NCBI GenBank assembly: GCA_025200525.1
Contig: CM045768.1
Span: forward strand, 50,972,925-51,036,924
Reading direction: 5' to 3'
DNA from: Camellia lanceoleosa
Lineage: Eukaryota > Streptophyta > Magnoliopsida > Ericales > Theaceae
DNA length: 64,000 nt
In this document: positions 59,263 through 64,000 of the stretch, piece after piece
How the letters are laid out: each line of letters starts with the position of its first letter
Position numbering within the stretch: position 1 is the stretch's first letter
Notes under the pieces: model-generated
The model's input: the letters and a program-made list of their open reading frames with translations, nothing else
Databases searched by the model: none
Told to the model about the DNA's origin: nothing
Made by a program: the position numbers and the translations under genes

Positions 59263-59606
59263 TGGCAGCGAGATAAATCCCATCGGACATACGAGTGTAG
59301 TTAAACCTACTTTACATGTAATAAATTTTGAATCAAATACAAGTAAATTAATATAAAATTTAATAGGTTTGTATATATCACTTAAATGTTTTATCAAAAA
59401 ATTTACTTTCATGTAACTTCTCATGTGGCATGATGGGTTCTATCATATGCCTCTGTTGGCTTTTTGGTACATTCAAGGTTATTTTGTAAATGCTTGGCGT
59501 GCAAAAAGGATCAATCGTCCTTCTGAAATTATAATTGCCAACCAATTATCGATGATTGTGTTTTAGTTCTTTCAAATTTCAATGAAGAGGACTTTTCTTG
59601 GTGGCT
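59226..59606. other. Probable insertion and remnant downstream of the RNase H fragment
   Basis: GGGCGGAGTCAGGGCTCAAT marks a break resembling the start of a common plant repeat (GGGGCGGAGCCAGG type). From about 59430 to 59640 the plus strand has coding-like composition (NFNEEDFSWWLDLGEIKR). This may be the displaced rest of the RNase H-like sequence, but no frame is certain. Confidence 0.3.
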
Positions 59607-60212
59607 TGACTTAGGAGAAATTAAGAGGAATAACAGTTAATATGAAGAACAATGGAAGTATTTCATTAAAATGAACACTTACAATGATCAGAATTCAGCC
59701 TCGAAGAGATTTACAGTGACGATCTACTTAAAACTACTCTTATGAATCGAAGTGCAAAACAAGTATTTAAAGTACAAGAAAAGTAAAGACTGAAAAGTTA
59801 AAAAACTGGAAAATAAAATATGTAGAGTAAGACTGGTTTGTATGATCTGAGTCTGGGGGTTTTTCTAGGGACTTCCTTGCTATTTATACTCCTCAAGGAT
59901 AACCATCGAATTACACTTCAAACCGTCGAACTGCTCCTCCATGATTGCTGATCATGCTGCCTTAGAAATAGTTCCACTACGCCTTTTCTTGCAGTTGAAC
60001 TTCCTTCTTGTATTTGAATTTGAATATGACCAACCGTTGAAGCCACGTCATCTTGTATTTCTTTACTAATCCTGTGCTACTCAGATCAAGTGAGAACCAA
60101 TTTTTACTGACACGTGTACGATCAAGATCGAAGACTTGAGTAATCTCCCCACACTACCCTTGCTTTGCCACGTGTCGGACTGTAATTGGCTTTTACAAAA
60201 TATGTAGCCAAC
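59607..60212 (-). repeat. 3' LTR of a minus-strand Tat-like Ty3/gypsy retrotransposon
   Basis: On the minus strand it starts TGTTGGCTACATATTTTG (at 60212). It has a TATA box GAGTATAAATAGC (near 59885) and continues to a T-rich ATTTTAATGAAATAC region. A polypurine tract lies just upstream of the start in minus orientation. The far end is approximate because the partner LTR is outside the window. Confidence 0.65.
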
Positions 60213-60223
60213 ATTACCCCCCG
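60213..60223 (-). other. Polypurine tract (minus strand)
   Basis: GCGGGGGGTAA on the minus strand abuts the TGTTGG LTR start, which fixes the element's orientation: its interior lies to the right, at rising coordinates. Confidence 0.65.
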
Positions 60224-60395
60224 CACTAATATACCCAATACTTGGTGATATTAGTGGATCACAGCTTTTCCCGCGCTTTTGGAATGTGCATAGAGTCTAT
60301 CTTCTGGAAACACAACCGTCATCTCTTTGGTGATAATCTGCATTACCTCTTTTCAATTTGTTGAATGTCCCAATACCTTAGCATTCGAACAGACT

Positions 60396-61843
60396 ATGGC
60401 TGAATCAATTCCCATTTCTATTGATCAAGCACACGAAGAGCCATTGAGTAATGTTGTTTCCCCTCGAAAGAACCTCCACGCATTTATTAGCCACCTTTAC
60501 CCACCTTTCTATATTCAGGTCATGGAAGCCTTTGCAAATTACCAACCTTTGGACTACGAACACATTGTCCCTAATCCTTCGATTCAACAAGTCACAGACA
60601 CAGATACAAGAAGTTCTTCCTTTGACTCCCCTTTGTACCTTGAACGAACTGCTCTCAAACCTTTGATTTGGCAAGTTGCGAATATGGACTTGGGAAACTC
60701 TTCTTCACAAAATTCTGCATGGGATAAAACTATAACTTCTTCGTCTTCTGGGGGTTCTGGCTAGACAAGCTGGTCAACACCTGAGACTTATGATTTGAGG
60801 GAACGAATCAACCATCACTTTGTAGAGTTTACTGACCCTTTGGAGTTTCCTCCCTATGCTCGAAGTTCAGTGGTCTACCCTTACATACCCATTGACCTTC
60901 GACGTAGTTTGGAGGAAAATCTTTTTGTGGCATGGTACACATCCTCCATGCCTACCAAGACAGTGTTGTTGCCCAACGTTCAGAAGAAGCTCAAGGGTAC
61001 CACCCATCCTTCTTAGCCAAAAAGGCGAAGATTTGCTCTTCTGACTGGCTTGACTATATTAATGCCTTTGTTCCTTCTAGTCCTGTGCCATCTTCCATAA
61101 TTGAAGCATCCACACCTTCTTCTCCACCATCTGAAACAGAAACATCTGCTCCTTCTTCTTCATCTTCTGAAGCAGAACAATCTATTCCTTCTTCATCAAC
61201 TCTTTCCTGAACAGAAAAATTGAGGCTTGCCCTCCCCATGAACGAAGTCATTCTACCTTACAAACCTCCATCAATCCCTACTCCAACTGAGCGAAAAGAG
61301 GCTCAACTTTTGCTTGCAGCTTTCTCTCACTTGCCCTTCAATGTTCTTGAGGACGACGTCCCTTTCAAGAATTTTCGATGGGCTTGTGATATTTTGACTA
61401 TGGGCCATATTCTTAACCCCATTGCCCAAGCAGAACTTCATATGTTCCTTGACCAACTCCCAGTGCTCCTCTACTGGTATCGAAATTCCAAGGTTACTAC
61501 ACAATCTTTGGATCAACTTTCGTCTCTCCGAATTCAAGCCCAATACGAAGTAGAGAACTTCATCGAAGACTTCGATGATTTCAAGAATAAAGCTTCTGCG
61601 TATTGGGATGATTTGGTCTTAGATGAAGTGGAACAACGATTGAGAGAAGAAGCATTCGAAATAAAGGCTGAAGAGCTCTACTATGAAGTGAGAGCACACC
61701 AACTTATGCAGCCAACATTAGAAGAAATAGAAGACATAATAAAGACAGAGCAGAAATTTATTGACCACTGTTGGATCAAATTTCATAATCTTGTCATTTA
61801 TTCTATTCCTTACTTTTATGAGCTTGAATTCGTACTCAGATAG
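60396..61843 (+). pseudogene. Broken antisense ORF of the retrotransposon, unknown function
   Basis: An ATG at 60396 opens MAESIPISIDQAHEEPLS. The frame meets a stop at 60762, continues to about 61000, shifts by one base between about 60930 and 61010, meets a stop at 61208 and ends at 61841. Visible parts are a Ser-rich linker (61080-61210), then WACDILTMGHILNPIAQAEL and a Glu-rich, probably coiled-coil stretch (EEAFEIKAEELYYEVRAHQL). No family is recognised with confidence. It lies between the 3' LTR and the PMD frame, on the strand opposite to the element, so it is either a companion accessory ORF or the remains of one. Confidence 0.5.
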
Positions 61844-62712
61844 GATCATCTGATGTGATTGCTTTGTCTTTAAATATAAATAGAATCCTCCATTTGGCAT
61901 TATTTGACCTTGTTTCCATTTACCTTTAAAAGCCAATTTAGGGTTTCGAATTGAACAAACTCATTCTTCGAATATGGACTCAAAATAAAACACTAAAAGG
62001 AACCAATCATGTCTTTTTCCAATTTATGGAGTAGAGTTGACAATTCTGGCTGATATCACCTAAAATTAGTGCTTCGAATTTAACAATCTTACCCTTCAAA
62101 ACTAACTATAACCAATATATGGTCATAGTTGATATAGTTAATCAATTTTAAATTGACCACTTTTACTTCGAAGAGCAGTTCATGCTAATTTAGTTTAAAA
62201 GATAATCCTCTTTTATTAAAACCAACGATTGGTTTTGATGTTTTGAATAGCAATTCTTCTTAAAGAATCCCAAATTTTTGCTTCGAAGGTCGTTATTTTC
62301 ATTAATAACCCTCGAACAGGTCTTTAAACCCTTTTAAGTAGACTGATCCTCAAGCATTGTAGCATCTTTAAACATGTAGTATGCTTCGAAGCCGACTTAT
62401 GCATTTCGAAGCCGTTGTTGTTTGATTTTTTGGCGCCAAAATCTCATTTTGAAGCCAAATATCTTGTTTCGAAGCTGGCGTCAACATCCGGAATATGCTT
62501 TTTTCCTCCAAAACTATCAATATTGGAAGAGACTCCTCGTATTCGTACTTTTAGTACTTAACGACTTATGCAATATATTTTCCAGACACAAAAGCTTTTA
62601 AAACCCTCTTGCTTCGTGTTTCTGAAATCACTTGCTCTTTTAACGCATAAACCCTCATCAATCTTTCACTTCTCTTCACTCCCTCCTTTTCTTTTCAAAA
62701 AACGTATCATCA
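61844..62712. other. Spacer between the two antisense ORFs, TTCGAA-rich
   Basis: No gene is seen. The words TTCGAA/TTCGAAG/GCTTCGAAG recur about ten times (for example 61944, 61965, 62073, 62168, 62281, 62383, 62407, 62468). It presumably contains the promoter and leader of the downstream ORF. Confidence 0.5.
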
Positions 62713-64000
62713 ATGGCTTCTTCTTCACCAGAAGTGCCAATCATAGAGCGTGTGAGCTCATCCGTAGCCTTGAAAAGGCTCATTGACGTGGAATGTGAGA
62801 AGTACAAGACTGGGAGGAAAAGCGCCATTGACGGGCGTATCTTTGTCCCTCGTCGTCATGAGCAGCAAGACTACGTGCTCGGGCCAATATTCAAGGAGAT
62901 CCCTATTGAGCTCCCAGCTCTATATCCTCGTCTGGAAAACCAATGTCTCCTTTATGAAGGTGGTCTCGATTGGAGGAACTGGAGAATCAATCGCCCTCAC
63001 CGATGTTGGCCCACAATGAGACCGGAGTGGCAAGAATGGTATGACCGGGTCATCCCTGCGAGGACACTGGACCTTCAAGAGCTCTGCCTTCTCGATACTC
63101 TCCGACCATCTAGGGTAACTATCTCGGAGGACCCTTTCTTAGTCCCTGCTGCTTTATGTTTTTGGAACCCTATCTTTAATTTCTTTCAATTTAGATATGG
63201 GATGATGGCTCCTACTGTTCTTGACATTTGCCATCTACTAGGAGTATCCCCTATTGGTACCCTCATTACACCAGATTTCCCTGACTTAACAGTCTCTTTC
63301 TCCCTTCCCTCTCTTAACTTATCTTCTGAGGATTTTGTTAAAGTGAGAATAAAAAGAGGGCCCGATGGCGATAGGGAATTCTTTTCCTTCTTGTTATACT
63401 GGCTTTGCAAATTCCTCTTCTACACTTCCTCTCAAAGAATCATGCCTGAATTTGCTCCTCTTACCAAAGCCTTTGTTTTGCAAAAAATGGTAGCCTTAGC
63501 CCCATATATTCTAGGTCATGTATACAGAGTTTGTTCCCTCTTTTGTAAGAAGCCCTTAGATGCTAATCAAGGGGGGGCATTCTGGATCCTTCAGCTTTGG
63601 CTTTTCGCCTATTTTACTGAATTACAATCCAAATGCCTTAAATTTTCTGGGTTACACTCTCTTACCCATGGCATAAGATTGGCCAATGCTTCCCTCTATC
63701 CTTCTACTTTTGCCTTTTATTTTTCTTTCTTCCACCAACTACCAGCTGCCCTTCCTATTCACTGTTTCCGTCCCTTCGAGACCAACATAGGTCCAACTTG
63801 GTTGAGTCACTCCTTAAGTGACAGGCTCTGTGCTTCACCTATTCACAAGGACATATGGACTTCCCTTCTGCTTCCTAGGGAGCTGTTTATCAGGACCACG
63901 AACCCCAGAGCTTATAAATGTATAGCTAAGCCTTATTGCCCTGTTCAGTTTGCTAGACAATTTGGTTTCACACAAGGGGTCCCAATACTTCTCTGCAGCA
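62713..64000 (+). CDS. Plant mobile domain (PMD, aminotransferase-like) protein, partial, open at window end
   Basis: From the ATG at 62713, in a plant-like context (TCAATGGCTTCT), 429 codons run to the window edge without a stop. The start reads MASSSPEVPIIERVSSSVAL. Residues about 130-180 (ISEDPFLVPAALCFWNPIFN, FRYGMMAPTVLDICHLLGVS) match the plant mobile domain core with its T.LD...LLG.P.G pattern. Later blocks (FFSFLLYWLCKFLF, GGAFWILQLWLFAYF) fit the same family. PMD proteins are plant-specific, occur both as host silencing/development factors and inside transposable elements. Here the ORF lies antisense within a minus-strand LTR retrotransposon, on the 3'-LTR side. It is intact as far as it can be seen, unlike the broken ORF beside it. 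The C-terminal end is outside the window. Confidence 0.78.
   Translation, partial: MASSSPEVPIIERVSSSVALKRLIDVECEKYKTGRKSAIDGRIFVPRRHEQQDYVLGPIFKEIPIELPALYPRLENQCLLYEGGLDWRNWRINRPHRCWPTMRPEWQEWYDRVIPARTLDLQELCLLDTLRPSRVTISEDPFLVPAALCFWNPIFNFFQFRYGMMAPTVLDICHLLGVSPIGTLITPDFPDLTVSFSLPSLNLSSEDFVKVRIKRGPDGDREFFSFLLYWLCKFLFYTSSQRIMPEFAPLTKAFVLQKMVALAPYILGHVYRVCSLFCKKPLDANQGGAFWILQLWLFAYFTELQSKCLKFSGLHSLTHGIRLANASLYPSTFAFYFSFFHQLPAALPIHCFRPFETNIGPTWLSHSLSDRLCASPIHKDIWTSLLLPRELFIRTTNPRAYKCIAKPYCPVQFARQFGFTQGVPILLCS

Overview
The window is nuclear DNA of a flowering plant, most likely a eudicot. It is AT-rich, has intron-type and TATA signals, carries single-exon plant genes of recognisable families, and is filled by plant transposable elements: Ty3/gypsy LTR elements, a Helitron, Mutator-like, hAT-like and Tourist-like MITEs, and tRNA-derived SINEs. 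No bacterial-style operon, plasmid or CRISPR signal is present.

Layout. 1-3803: LTR fragments. 3806-15250: copy 1 of a segmental tandem duplication. 15250-19300: AT-rich spacer with a clean Helitron (17974-19202). 19440-21069: a third, older and partial copy of the duplicated unit. 21070-28255: copy 2. The copies differ by datable insertions: a 3.3 kb solo LTR, a Mutator-like element and several MITEs, for some of which the sister copy keeps the empty site. All three copies retain a TATA box followed by a small splice-bounded exon, so the unit looks like duplicated promoter/leader DNA. Just downstream of copy 2 lies an ELM2/SANT-type chromatin protein gene (28737-29480, +). 29.5-34.1 kb is intergenic with foldback MITEs, a LINE/SINE tail and a short organelle-like 16S/18S rRNA fragment. 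34169-35953 (-) is an intact single-exon OCTOPUS-like (DUF740) gene, the best-supported host gene here. 36-43 kb is a field of MITEs, several with clear target-site duplications (TSDs).

43187-57432 is a complete but dead Ty3/gypsy chromovirus-type retrotransposon with a 5-bp TSD (GTAAA), PBS, PPT and a gag-pol with at least 14 premature stops and about 4 frameshifts. Its 5' LTR holds a TIR element with a CCACC-rich core. Its 3' LTR holds an inverted solo LTR of a relative (TSD AGTTC) and a TIR element with an 8-9 bp TSD. Removing these brings both LTRs to about 2.5 kb.

58.9-64 kb: an RNase H-like fragment, then the 3' end of a minus-strand LTR retrotransposon (LTR about 59607-60212, PPT beside it). 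In antisense to it are a broken ORF (60396-61843) and an intact ORF (62713 to the window end, at least 429 codons) with plant mobile domain (PMD) character. This antisense PMD ORF in a Tat-like retrotransposon is the most interesting coding feature. Identifications rest on reading motifs by eye; no database search was possible.
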